Shown: positions 26,946 to 34,911 of the stretch, piece by piece
How positions within the stretch are numbered: the first letter of the stretch is position 1
Layout: every line of letters begins with the position of its first letter
NCBI RefSeq assembly: GCF_014192715.1
Contig: NZ_JACHYH010000008.1
Span: forward strand, 1-64,000
Direction of reading: 5' to 3'
DNA length: 64,000 bases
DNA from: Luteibacter sp. Sphag1AF
Lineage (GTDB): Bacteria > Pseudomonadota > Gammaproteobacteria > Xanthomonadales > Rhodanobacteraceae
Notes under the pieces: generated by a model
Told to the model about the DNA's origin: nothing
Seen by the model: only the letters and a program-made list of their open reading frames with translations
Database searches by the model: none
Program-made: the position numbers and the translations under genes

Positions 26946-27401
26946 CTATTTGGCAGCTTGCCCCATGTCCCGCGCTGCCAGCATGGCGCGGTCGAGCGCG
27001 GCGGCCATGTCGCGTTGTGCTTGTGCATCGAATTGAGCAAGGAAGGCTTCGGCGACGGTTGCCTGATAAATCTTCCACATCTTCTTTCGCAGCACTTTGC
27101 CCGCGTCGGTGATGGTCGCGAATGCGGCGCGTCCGTCGTCTGCTGCGCGCGCGCGGGTGACCAGGCCTTCGGACTCCAGGCGGTCGATCAGGCGGGTGAG
27201 GTTGTAGCGCTCGATGACCAGTACGTCGGCAAGTTCGTGCATGCGCCGCGTGCCATCCGGGCCGCTTTCCAGTCCCCATAGCGCGTCGTACCAGCCATAG
27301 GGTGGCAGTTTGGCGGCGGCCAGCCGGCGCTCGATTTCGCGGATGAGGGCGCGATGTGTCCGCACAAAGGAGAACCAGAGGTCGGGGTCGTTCTTGGCCA
27401 T
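26946..27401 (-). CDS. MarR-family transcriptional regulator
   Basis: About 151 residues from the ATG at 27401 (MAKNDPDLW); a TTG 33 nt upstream is possible but would overlap an operator-like repeat. The winged helix is clear: LADVLVIERYNLTRLIDRLE, then GLVTRARAADDGRAAFATIT with the wing DDGR. It is divergent from aceE, and perfect and partial palindromes lie between them. It most likely represses the adjacent pyruvate dehydrogenase genes and itself. The ligand is unknown. Confidence 0.88.
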   Translation of the reverse strand: MAKNDPDLWFSFVRTHRALIREIERRLAAAKLPPYGWYDALWGLESGPDGTRRMHELADVLVIERYNLTRLIDRLESEGLVTRARAADDGRAAFATITDAGKVLRKKMWKIYQATVAEAFLAQFDAQAQRDMAAALDRAMLAARDMGQAAK

Positions 27402-27423
27402 GCCGGCGCGCGCCTGTTTGAGT

Positions 27424-27438
27424 TGCAGTTGCAATCGT
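27424..27438. promoter_or_regulatory. Second, partial MarR-type operator
   Basis: TTGCAGTTGCAATCG matches the right part of the main palindrome (TTGCAATTGCAATCG) at 14 of 15 positions and lies about 41 bp away, just upstream of the MarR start codon. It could be an autoregulatory site. Confidence 0.45.
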
Positions 27439-27463
27439 TATTTTACCCCGATAGGATGCCGAC

Positions 27464-27493
27464 CGCACACGATTGCAATTGCAATCGTGTGCG
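27464..27493. promoter_or_regulatory. Perfect 30-bp palindrome, likely MarR operator
   Basis: The half-site CGCACACGATTGCAA (27464-27478) is followed immediately by its exact reverse complement to 27493. It sits between the divergent MarR and aceE genes, about 50 bp before the aceE start, as expected for an operator overlapping a promoter. Assignment to the adjacent regulator is inferred from position. Confidence 0.75.
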
Positions 27494-27542
27494 CATGGCC
27501 TCGCGGCGCGCCGATTCGCGCCGCCTTCTCCCGGAGTACCCC

Positions 27543-30215
27543 ATGAACCATCCCCACGTACCCACCGACATTGATCCCCAGGAAACCCGGGAATGGCTGG
27601 AGGCGCTGGACGCCGTGACTGCGGCCGACGGTCGCCCGCGCGCGCACTACCTGCTGGATCAGCTCAGCGAGCGCGATACCACGCTGCACGGTGATTTGCA
27701 CGGGCGCGTGACCACGGCCTACGTCAACACCATTGCACCGGAGCATCAGCCGGCCTATCCGGGCGATCTGGCGATGGAGGAGCGGCTCAACGCCTATATC
27801 CGCTGGAACGCGATGGTGACCGTGCTGCGTGCCGGCAAGCACTCGAACGTGGGTGGTCACATCGCCACGTACCAATCTGCTGCGGTGTTGTACGACGTGG
27901 GTTTCAATCATTTCTTCCGCGGTCGCACCGATACATTCGATGGCGACATGATCTACATCCAGGGACATTCGGCCCCGGGCATCTATGGTCGTGCCTATCT
28001 GGAAGGACGCATCAGCGACGAGCAACTGGACGCGTTCCGTCGTGAGGCCGGTCGTGACGGTTTGTCGTCGTACCCGCACCCACGCCTCATGCCGTCGTTC
28101 TGGCAGTTCCCTACCGTGTCGATGGGGCTGGGTCCCCTGACTGCGGCATATCAGGCGCGCTACATGCGTTATCTGGAGTATCGCGGACTGAAGGAGCCGC
28201 AGGGTCGCAAGGTCTGGGCGTTTCTTGGCGATGGCGAAATGGACCAGCCGGAATCACTCGCCGCCATTTCGGTCGCGGGGCGCGAGCGCCTGGACAACCT
28301 GGTGTTTGTCGTCAACTGCAATCTGCAGCGTCTGGATGGCCCGGTACGCGGCAACAGCAAGATCATTCAGGAGCTCGAAGGAACCTTCCGTGCCGCGGGC
28401 TGGAACGTCATCAAGGTAGTGTGGGGCAGTGGCTGGGACCGGCTGCTGGCGAAGGACGGCACCGGCCTGCTGCGGCAGCGGATGATGGAGTGCGTTGACG
28501 GTGACTACCAGACATTCAAGTCACAGAGTGGTGCCTATGTGCGCGAGCACTTCTTCGGAAAATATCCGCAGCTGCTTGAGCTTGTTGCCGACATGTCGGA
28601 CGACGACATCTGGAAGCTGGCACGCGGCGGCCATGATCCGGAGAAGGTCCATGCGGCCTATGCGCAGGCGGTCGCTACGACCGGACGGCCGACGGTCGTG
28701 CTCGCCAAGACGGTGAAGGGCTTCGGCATGGGCGAGGCCGGTGAGGGACAGAACGTCAATCACCAGCTCAAGAAAATGAGCGCCGATGCCGTGCGCGCGT
28801 TCCGCGACCGCTTTGCGCTTCCGGTAAGCGACGAGCAGCTGGACGACATGCCATACCTGCGACCGGAGCCGGATAGCGCTGAAGCGCGCTATGCCAGCGC
28901 GCGCAGGGCCGCGCTGGGCGGATTCCTGCCCGCGCGTTTCAGCGACGTTGCGCCGTTACCGGTGCCGCCGTTGTCCGCGTTTGCCAGCCAGTTGCAGGGA
29001 ACGGGCGACAGGGGTGTTTCGACCACGATGGCGTTTGTGCGCATCCTCACCATGCTGTTGAAGGACCCGGCGCTGGGCAAGCTCGTGATTCCCATCGTGC
29101 CCGACGAATCACGCACCTTCGGCATGGAAGGCCTGTTCCGGCAGATTGGCATTCATTCCTATCTGGGGCAGCTCTACACGCCGCAGGATGCCGGCACGCT
29201 CAGCTACTACAAGGAAGCGAAGGACGGCCAGATTCTTCAGGAAGGCATCAACGAGTCCGGCGCCATCTCGTCGTGGATCGCGGCAGGCACGGCGTACAGC
29301 AACCATCGCCTGCCCACCATTCCGTTCTACATTTTCTATTCGATGTTTGGCCTGCAACGCGTGGGCGATCTGGCGTGGGCGGCGGCAGATGCGCGCACTC
29401 GTGGCTTTCTCATTGGCGCTACATCGGGCCGTACCACGCTGATGGGTGAGGGTCTTCAGCACGACGATGGCCATAGCCACGTGCTGTCCTCGGTGATTCC
29501 CAGCTGCGTGTCGTACGACCCCACGTACGCACATGAGTTGGCCGTCATCGTGCAGGATGGTCTGCGGCGCATGTATGTGGACCAGGAAGACATCTACTAC
29601 TACATCACGGTTCTCAACGAAAACTATCCGCACCCTGCGCTGGTGGAAGGCCAGGAAGAGGGCATTCTCAAAGGCCTTTATCTTCTGGAAGGTGACGCCA
29701 GTGGCCTGGAGGACGCGCCCCGCGTGCAGCTGATGGGTAGCGGTTCCATTCTGCGCGAAGTGATCGCGGCGGCCGATCTGCTGCGCAACGACTTTGGTGT
29801 TGCATGCGACATCTGGAGTGCCACGAGCCTCACTGAAGTCCGCCGCGATGGTCTTTCGACGGAGCGCTGGAACATGCTGCATCCGGAACACGAGCCGCGC
29901 ATTCCGTACGTCCAGCGATGCCTTGCGGGCCATCCCGGCCCCGTGATCGTCGCAACGGACTATATGAAGATCGTGGGTGACCAGATCAGGCCATTCGTGC
30001 ATGACCGCCGTTTCGTGGCACTGGGCACCGATGGGTTCGGCCGCAGCGACACGCGCGAATCACTGCGCACGTTCTTTGAAGTAGATCGCCACTTCATTGT
30101 CCTGGCCGCACTGAAGGCGCTGGCGGACGAGGGAACCATCAGCCGCCAGCGCATCCGCGACGCCATGACCCGTTATGGCATCGACGGCGAAAAGGCCGAC
30201 CCCGCGTCGATCTGA
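27543..30215 (+). CDS. aceE: Pyruvate dehydrogenase E1 component (homodimeric, AceE type)
   Basis: An 890-residue thiamine-diphosphate enzyme that decarboxylates pyruvate and acetylates the lipoyl group of E2. The ThDP motif is visible as FLGDGEMDQPES followed by LVFVVNCNLQRLDGPVRGN, and the SKFG-equivalent HLA regions HIATYQSAAVLYDVGFNHF and the C-terminal FGRSDTR are present. Length agrees with E. coli AceE (887). The ATG at 27543 follows GGAGTACC. With the following E2 gene and the divergent MarR it forms a regulated cassette; no E3 (lpd) is adjacent, so it must borrow one. It may be a second, conditionally expressed PDH. Confidence 0.93.
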   Translation: MNHPHVPTDIDPQETREWLEALDAVTAADGRPRAHYLLDQLSERDTTLHGDLHGRVTTAYVNTIAPEHQPAYPGDLAMEERLNAYIRWNAMVTVLRAGKHSNVGGHIATYQSAAVLYDVGFNHFFRGRTDTFDGDMIYIQGHSAPGIYGRAYLEGRISDEQLDAFRREAGRDGLSSYPHPRLMPSFWQFPTVSMGLGPLTAAYQARYMRYLEYRGLKEPQGRKVWAFLGDGEMDQPESLAAISVAGRERLDNLVFVVNCNLQRLDGPVRGNSKIIQELEGTFRAAGWNVIKVVWGSGWDRLLAKDGTGLLRQRMMECVDGDYQTFKSQSGAYVREHFFGKYPQLLELVADMSDDDIWKLARGGHDPEKVHAAYAQAVATTGRPTVVLAKTVKGFGMGEAGEGQNVNHQLKKMSADAVRAFRDRFALPVSDEQLDDMPYLRPEPDSAEARYASARRAALGGFLPARFSDVAPLPVPPLSAFASQLQGTGDRGVSTTMAFVRILTMLLKDPALGKLVIPIVPDESRTFGMEGLFRQIGIHSYLGQLYTPQDAGTLSYYKEAKDGQILQEGINESGAISSWIAAGTAYSNHRLPTIPFYIFYSMFGLQRVGDLAWAAADARTRGFLIGATSGRTTLMGEGLQHDDGHSHVLSSVIPSCVSYDPTYAHELAVIVQDGLRRMYVDQEDIYYYITVLNENYPHPALVEGQEEGILKGLYLLEGDASGLEDAPRVQLMGSGSILREVIAAADLLRNDFGVACDIWSATSLTEVRRDGLSTERWNMLHPEHEPRIPYVQRCLAGHPGPVIVATDYMKIVGDQIRPFVHDRRFVALGTDGFGRSDTRESLRTFFEVDRHFIVLAALKALADEGTISRQRIRDAMTRYGIDGEKADPASI

Positions 30216-30251
30216 CGGCACGCACCGCTCACCACCAGACTGAAGAAAAGC

Positions 30252-31544
30252 ATGGCATCAGCAATGGCAAACGGTACGCCGCAGGAAGTGCGCGTACCCG
30301 ATATCGGCAGCCCGGACGGCATACCCGTGATTGAAGTGCTCGTCGCCGTGGGTGACACGGTGGTGGCGGAGCAGGGACTTTTTACGCTGGAATCGGACAA
30401 GGCGACCATGGAGCTTCCCGCGCCGGTGGGCGGCGTGGTGGTGGCTGTCGAGGTGAGGGTGGGCGACACGGTATCGGACGGTGCGCTGGTGGCGCTGATA
30501 GATACGGGAGCTTCCGGCACGGCTTCTGTTGCGCCTGCGCCCGTCATCGACGTGTCGCCGCCGGTTGCCGCTGCCATCGAGGTGCTGCCCACAAAGGCAT
30601 CCGCGCCCCACGCCCACGGCCGGGTTCCCTATGCAAGTCCGGCAGTGCGCGCCCTCGCGCGGCGGCTGGATATCGACCTTGAGGCCATCACGGGTACGGG
30701 GCGTGGCGGCCGGATCACTCGTGCCGACGTGCAGAACCTGGCCGATGGCGGAGCGGCGAGCCCTTCAGTACCCGTGGCTCGCATGGACATGCCTGAGCAT
30801 CCCGCCCGCCATCTGCCGTGGCCCAGCGTCGACTTCGCCCGATTTGGCGAGACAGACGTTGTTGCGCTGAGCCGCATCCAGCGCATCTCCGGCGCCAACC
30901 TTGCGCGAAACTGGGCACTGATTCCTCATGTGACCCAGCATGACGAAGCGGATATCACGGATCTGGAATCGTTCCGTCTCCAGATCAATCGGGAGCAGGC
31001 CGAAGGGGGCGATGCAAAACTGACGATGCTCGCGTTCCTCATGAAGGCATGCGCGCGATTGCTCGGCGAGTTTCCCCGATTCGGCGCATCGCTGGATGCG
31101 CAAGGGGACAACCTCATCATGAAGCGCTACGTTCATATGGGCTTTGCGGCGGATACTGCCGATGGCCTTGTGGTGCCCGTGATTCGTGATGTTGACCACA
31201 AGAGCGTCACGTCCATCGCCCGCGAACTGGCGTCGCTGGCTGGCAAGGCGCGAGCGGGACAGTTGACCGCGGCAGACATGCAGGGCGGTTGCTTCACGAT
31301 CAGCTCGCTGGGCGGCATCGGTGGCACCGCATTCACGCCGATCATCAACGCACCCGAGGTGGCCATCCTTGGCGTATCGCGCGCGGCCATGAAACCGCAG
31401 TGGGACGGACAGGCGTTTCAGCCGCGCCTCATGCTTCCCTTGTCGCTGTCCTACGATCACCGCGTGATTGATGGCGCCGCGGCGGCGCGTTTCACCGCGA
31501 GGCTTGGCGTGCTGCTCGCGGACGTCAGGCGGATGCTCCTTTAG
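30252..31544 (+). CDS. aceF: Dihydrolipoamide acetyltransferase (E2) with one lipoyl domain
   Basis: A 430-residue E2 subunit. One N-terminal lipoyl domain with the modified lysine in LESDKATMELPAP, an Ala/Pro linker, a peripheral-subunit-binding domain (PYASPAVRALARRLDIDLE, GRGGRITRADV), and the catalytic domain ending in LSLSYDHRVIDGAAAARF with the active-site His and Asp. E. coli AceF has three lipoyl domains, so this is a short form. It follows aceE by 36 nt and should transfer acetyl groups to CoA. Confidence 0.92.
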   Translation: MASAMANGTPQEVRVPDIGSPDGIPVIEVLVAVGDTVVAEQGLFTLESDKATMELPAPVGGVVVAVEVRVGDTVSDGALVALIDTGASGTASVAPAPVIDVSPPVAAAIEVLPTKASAPHAHGRVPYASPAVRALARRLDIDLEAITGTGRGGRITRADVQNLADGGAASPSVPVARMDMPEHPARHLPWPSVDFARFGETDVVALSRIQRISGANLARNWALIPHVTQHDEADITDLESFRLQINREQAEGGDAKLTMLAFLMKACARLLGEFPRFGASLDAQGDNLIMKRYVHMGFAADTADGLVVPVIRDVDHKSVTSIARELASLAGKARAGQLTAADMQGGCFTISSLGGIGGTAFTPIINAPEVAILGVSRAAMKPQWDGQAFQPRLMLPLSLSYDHRVIDGAAAARFTARLGVLLADVRRMLL

Positions 31545-31579
31545 CCCATGCGCCGTGCTCGATGCATCACATGCACACG

Positions 31580-32569
31580 TCAGCGTGGTTGCGTGTCGGG
31601 CAGCATGTTGATGGACGTGAGCCACTTCTCTACCAGAACGGGCCACTCGGTCGTGATCGGGAAGCCATTGGGGCGCAGTCCGAATGCATGACCGCCCCTG
31701 GCGAAAAGATGCATCTCCACAGGCGCGTCCACTTTCTTCAGCGCGAGATAGTAGGAAATCGAATTTCGCACGTCGTCCACGGGATCATTCTCGGCCTGTA
31801 GCAAGAAAGTGGGTGGCGTCTGCGCCGAGACGCGTATGTCCGGATTGAGCTTCGTGCCTTCGCGTTCCCACAGGTGCCCGGGATACAGCGCGATGGCGAA
31901 ATCGGGTCGCGCACTCAGTGCGTCGGCGGCATCAACCGGCGTATAGCTTCGGCCTTTGCGATTGCTGATGTCGGCCACCAGGTGGCCGCCGGCAGAGAAG
32001 CCAATCACACCGATCCGCTCCGGATCAATATGAAGACTGGTGGCCTGCTGGCGAAGCAGAACCATTGCGCGTTGTGCATCCTGTAATGCCATCGGTACAC
32101 GAGGTTTCAGTCCGCAGTTGCAGTCGTCGTTCCAATACGGCCCTGAACCGGGTACGCGATATTTCAGCAGCACGCATGTCATGCCTTTTGCCGTGACCCA
32201 GTCGCAGATCTCCGTGCCTTCCAGGTCCATGGCCAGCACGCGATATCCACCGCCCGGAAACACCATGATGGTTGTCCCGCTATTGGCAGCTTTTGGCGGG
32301 TAGACCGTCATGGTGGGACGCGTCACGTTCTGTACGGAATCCCAGGGCCTGCCCGCCACCGGTTTGTGCTCGTCGACAATCTGCTCGGGACCCTTTGTCT
32401 TCGGGAGTTCAATCGCCACGTGTTCGGGCCACAACGGAATCTGCGTGAACGGCGAGGCGGGTTGCCATCCATCGGTTGATATCACGCGGCCATTTCCGGC
32501 GAAGGCCGTGCCTGCCGATGTCATGCCCAGCACGAGAAGTGCGCTCAATTGACGCCACGTCAGATTCAT
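31580..32569 (-). CDS. Secreted alpha/beta hydrolase (acetylesterase-like)
   Basis: A 329-residue protein with a signal peptide (LSALLVLGMTSAGTAFAG). Hydrolase motifs are in order: oxyanion loop VFPGGGYRVLAMDLEG, nucleophile elbow IGFSAGGHL, acid region LLQAENDPVDD and the histidine in ARGGHAFGLR. The family includes xylan/pectin acetylesterases and similar secreted carbohydrate esterases; the actual substrate is unknown. A second hydrolase of the same type lies at 38372. It converges with aceF. Confidence 0.85.
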   Translation of the reverse strand: MNLTWRQLSALLVLGMTSAGTAFAGNGRVISTDGWQPASPFTQIPLWPEHVAIELPKTKGPEQIVDEHKPVAGRPWDSVQNVTRPTMTVYPPKAANSGTTIMVFPGGGYRVLAMDLEGTEICDWVTAKGMTCVLLKYRVPGSGPYWNDDCNCGLKPRVPMALQDAQRAMVLLRQQATSLHIDPERIGVIGFSAGGHLVADISNRKGRSYTPVDAADALSARPDFAIALYPGHLWEREGTKLNPDIRVSAQTPPTFLLQAENDPVDDVRNSISYYLALKKVDAPVEMHLFARGGHAFGLRPNGFPITTEWPVLVEKWLTSINMLPDTQPR

Positions 32570-32887
32570 TGATGTTTCCCTTCCCCGGTTTCAGTGGCGA
32601 AAGGCTAATCCGGAGAAGTGGCTTTTCGGTGGCGGGGTAGGGGATGGGTGAGGTCTGAGATTCCCTGATCGCGCGTGAATGGCTGAACTGAACGCGTTAC
32701 AACGTCTTCCCGATTTTGCGTCGCCGACATTTGCACGGCCCGCGTTTTATGACCCATGATCATCACACGATGGCGCTGATATTTCCTTGCGGAATTCTTT
32801 GGAAGAAAACCATCAGGTTGTCGCAAGGTCTTACGATTTTTTGTGCATAAGCCCGTTTGCCGGATTAATAATCAGGAAGGCTCTTTC
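32570..32887. other. Intergenic region without recognised gene
   Basis: The 318-nt gap between two divergent genes for secreted proteins contains no ORF with a ribosome site. Promoters for both genes must lie here; the AT-richer stretch around 32780-32875 is the likely one for the downstream lipoprotein, but I cannot define boxes. Confidence 0.4.
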
Positions 32888-34675
32888 ATGGCTATCAATG
32901 GTTTTCGCGCGACGGTTCTGAGTGCTTCCATTGCCGCCGGCATGTTGCTGGTGGCAGGCTGCAACCAGCAACCCCCTCCGCCCGCCACGGCACCTGCCGC
33001 TGCATCCACGGTTGCCGCCAATCAGGCGCCGGCTTACGTGCCGCCAACGGCAGACCAGCTTTATCAGCTGGTGGGACCCATCGCGCTTTTTCCCGACAAA
33101 CTGGTAGCCCAGGTACTTGCCGGTTCCACCTATCCGGACCAGATCGAAGCCGCCGACAACCTGCTTGCGCAGAATCCCAAATTGAAGGGTGACCTGTTGC
33201 AGGCGGCCGTCGATCCGCAGCAATGGGACCCCAGCGTCAAGGCGCTCACCAAGTTCCCCACCGTGCTCGATCAGATGGCGCAGAACCAGCAATGGACCAC
33301 GTCGCTCGGCCAGGCATACGTCAACGATCCCACCGATGTGCTCAACGCGATCCAGGTCATGCGTGAGCGAGCCTCGTCGCACGGCAGCCTGCAAAGTTCC
33401 AGCAAGCTGAAAGTGAGTACGCAGCCCGTGCAGGACTCCGGCACGTCGTATACGACCGAGACCTATGTGGATCAGGGAGGCGGCATCATTCCGCCGCCGT
33501 CGCGGATCATCCAGATCGAGCCTGCCAGCGAGGATGTGGTGTACGTGCCCAGCTACGATCCGGGCGTGGTCTATGGCGACGTGCCCATCTATCCCAGCTA
33601 TTCCTATGCGCCGCGCGGCTACAGCACCGGTGAAGTGCTTGCCGTGGGTGGGTTGAGCTTCGGCCTCGGTGTCGTCGTGGGTGCGCTTCTGGACAACCAT
33701 CACGGCGGTGGCTACGGCGGTGGCGGCTGGTCGTCGTGGGGTGTGAACTGGGGTGGCCGCGGTGGCGGTGGTGGTGGCTGGCACCGGCCGGCAGTCGTCT
33801 ACAACAACCAGACGTATGTGTCGCGTTCGACGACCATCATCAACAACAACGTTCATAACGGCAACACCAACATCAATAATGGCCGCATCAACAACGGCAA
33901 CATCACCAACAATCATCCCATTGCCGGCAATCCGGCGAATGCGGCCAACTTCGCCAACAATCGTTTCGCGCCGAACGGCGTTCGTGGAGCGTCTGCGGTG
34001 AATGGCAACGTGCCCGGCAACGCAGGCACGCCGCAGTTCAACCGCGGTGCACTGACGCCCAACCGGGCACAGGCCCGTACCGAGGCCACGCCGGCACAAC
34101 CTGCGCACATGACGATACCGAACTTCAACGGCGCGCAACGCGGAGCAAATGCGGCAGCAGAGCGCCGGACAAATGTCGCCGGCAACCCGGCGCCCAATGC
34201 GGAAGGTCGCGCCATGGCACCGGCACGTCCGGGCAATGCCACGCCGCAGGCGGAAGCCGCCCGGCGCGAGCAGGCGCAGGCAACGCAACAGCAACGCAAC
34301 GACTTCCAGCGCTCCCAGCCTGCCGCGCGTCCGCAGGCGCCAGAGATCAACCGCGACAACGAGCAGCGTGCACGCGAGCAGCAACAGGTCCAGCAGCAAC
34401 AGCAACAACGTGCACGCGAACAGCCGGCGCAGCGATCCTTCGAACAGCAGGCCGCGCCGCGAGCGGAACCACGACAGGCCCCCGAACGCGTCGAGCAGCG
34501 CCAGGCACCCGTCCAGCGCGAACAGCGAGAGCAGCGAGAGCAGCGCGAACCGGTCGAACGCCAGCAGCCCCGCCAGGTTGAGCATGAGCAGCCACGGCCC
34601 CAGCAGGAATCGCGACCGCATCAGGCGCCACCTCAGAGGGAAGAAAAAAAGCGCGATGACTCCTATCGCGATTGA
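32888..34675 (+). CDS. DUF3300 lipoprotein with low-complexity C-terminus
   Basis: A 595-residue predicted lipoprotein: the signal peptide ends in GMLLVAGCNQ. The DUF3300 domain covers roughly residues 45-210 (LVGPIALFPDKLVAQVLAGS, YPDQIEAADNLL, VVYVPSYDPGVVYG). A Gly-rich segment with possible membrane character follows, then Asn-rich repeats (INNNVHNGNTNINNGRINNG) and a long Gln/Arg/Glu-rich tail with REQ repeats. AGGAAGG precedes the ATG at 32888. The domain's function is unknown; the tail is likely disordered. A terminator lies about 160 nt downstream. Confidence 0.85.
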   Translation: MAINGFRATVLSASIAAGMLLVAGCNQQPPPPATAPAAASTVAANQAPAYVPPTADQLYQLVGPIALFPDKLVAQVLAGSTYPDQIEAADNLLAQNPKLKGDLLQAAVDPQQWDPSVKALTKFPTVLDQMAQNQQWTTSLGQAYVNDPTDVLNAIQVMRERASSHGSLQSSSKLKVSTQPVQDSGTSYTTETYVDQGGGIIPPPSRIIQIEPASEDVVYVPSYDPGVVYGDVPIYPSYSYAPRGYSTGEVLAVGGLSFGLGVVVGALLDNHHGGGYGGGGWSSWGVNWGGRGGGGGGWHRPAVVYNNQTYVSRSTTIINNNVHNGNTNINNGRINNGNITNNHPIAGNPANAANFANNRFAPNGVRGASAVNGNVPGNAGTPQFNRGALTPNRAQARTEATPAQPAHMTIPNFNGAQRGANAAAERRTNVAGNPAPNAEGRAMAPARPGNATPQAEAARREQAQATQQQRNDFQRSQPAARPQAPEINRDNEQRAREQQQVQQQQQQRAREQPAQRSFEQQAAPRAEPRQAPERVEQRQAPVQREQREQREQREPVERQQPRQVEHEQPRPQQESRPHQAPPQREEKKRDDSYRD

Positions 34676-34832
34676 GCGGATCGTCATTCGCTGAGGGTAA
34701 GAAGTGTCGGAATCCGGCCGTCTCGGATTATGGTTGGCACTATCTGACGGGGAGTCGACAGATGACTCCCTGGCCATCGAACTGGTGTACGACTGATACG
34801 CGAAAGACTCGATCGTCACAGTAAAAGAAAAA

Positions 34833-34857
34833 GGCAGATCCTGGGGATCTGCCTTTT
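34833..34857. terminator. Bidirectional rho-independent terminator
   Basis: GGCAGATCC (34833-34841) and GGATCTGCC (34845-34853) form a perfect stem with a TGG loop, with TTTT on the right and AAAAA on the left. It can serve both the DUF3300 gene and the converging metalloprotease gene. Confidence 0.88.
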
Positions 34858-34911
34858 CATTGCCCGTCGTGGAACGCTTGCTCTTCGCCCGAGCGTGATG
34901 GTTCGGAAGCG

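Noticed and set aside
32831-34819. Minus-strand frame of 662 codons opposite the DUF3300 lipoprotein
   Set aside because: Leu/Arg-rich runs mirror the Asn/Gln/Gly repeats of the real gene; signal peptide, lipobox and ribosome site support the plus strand.
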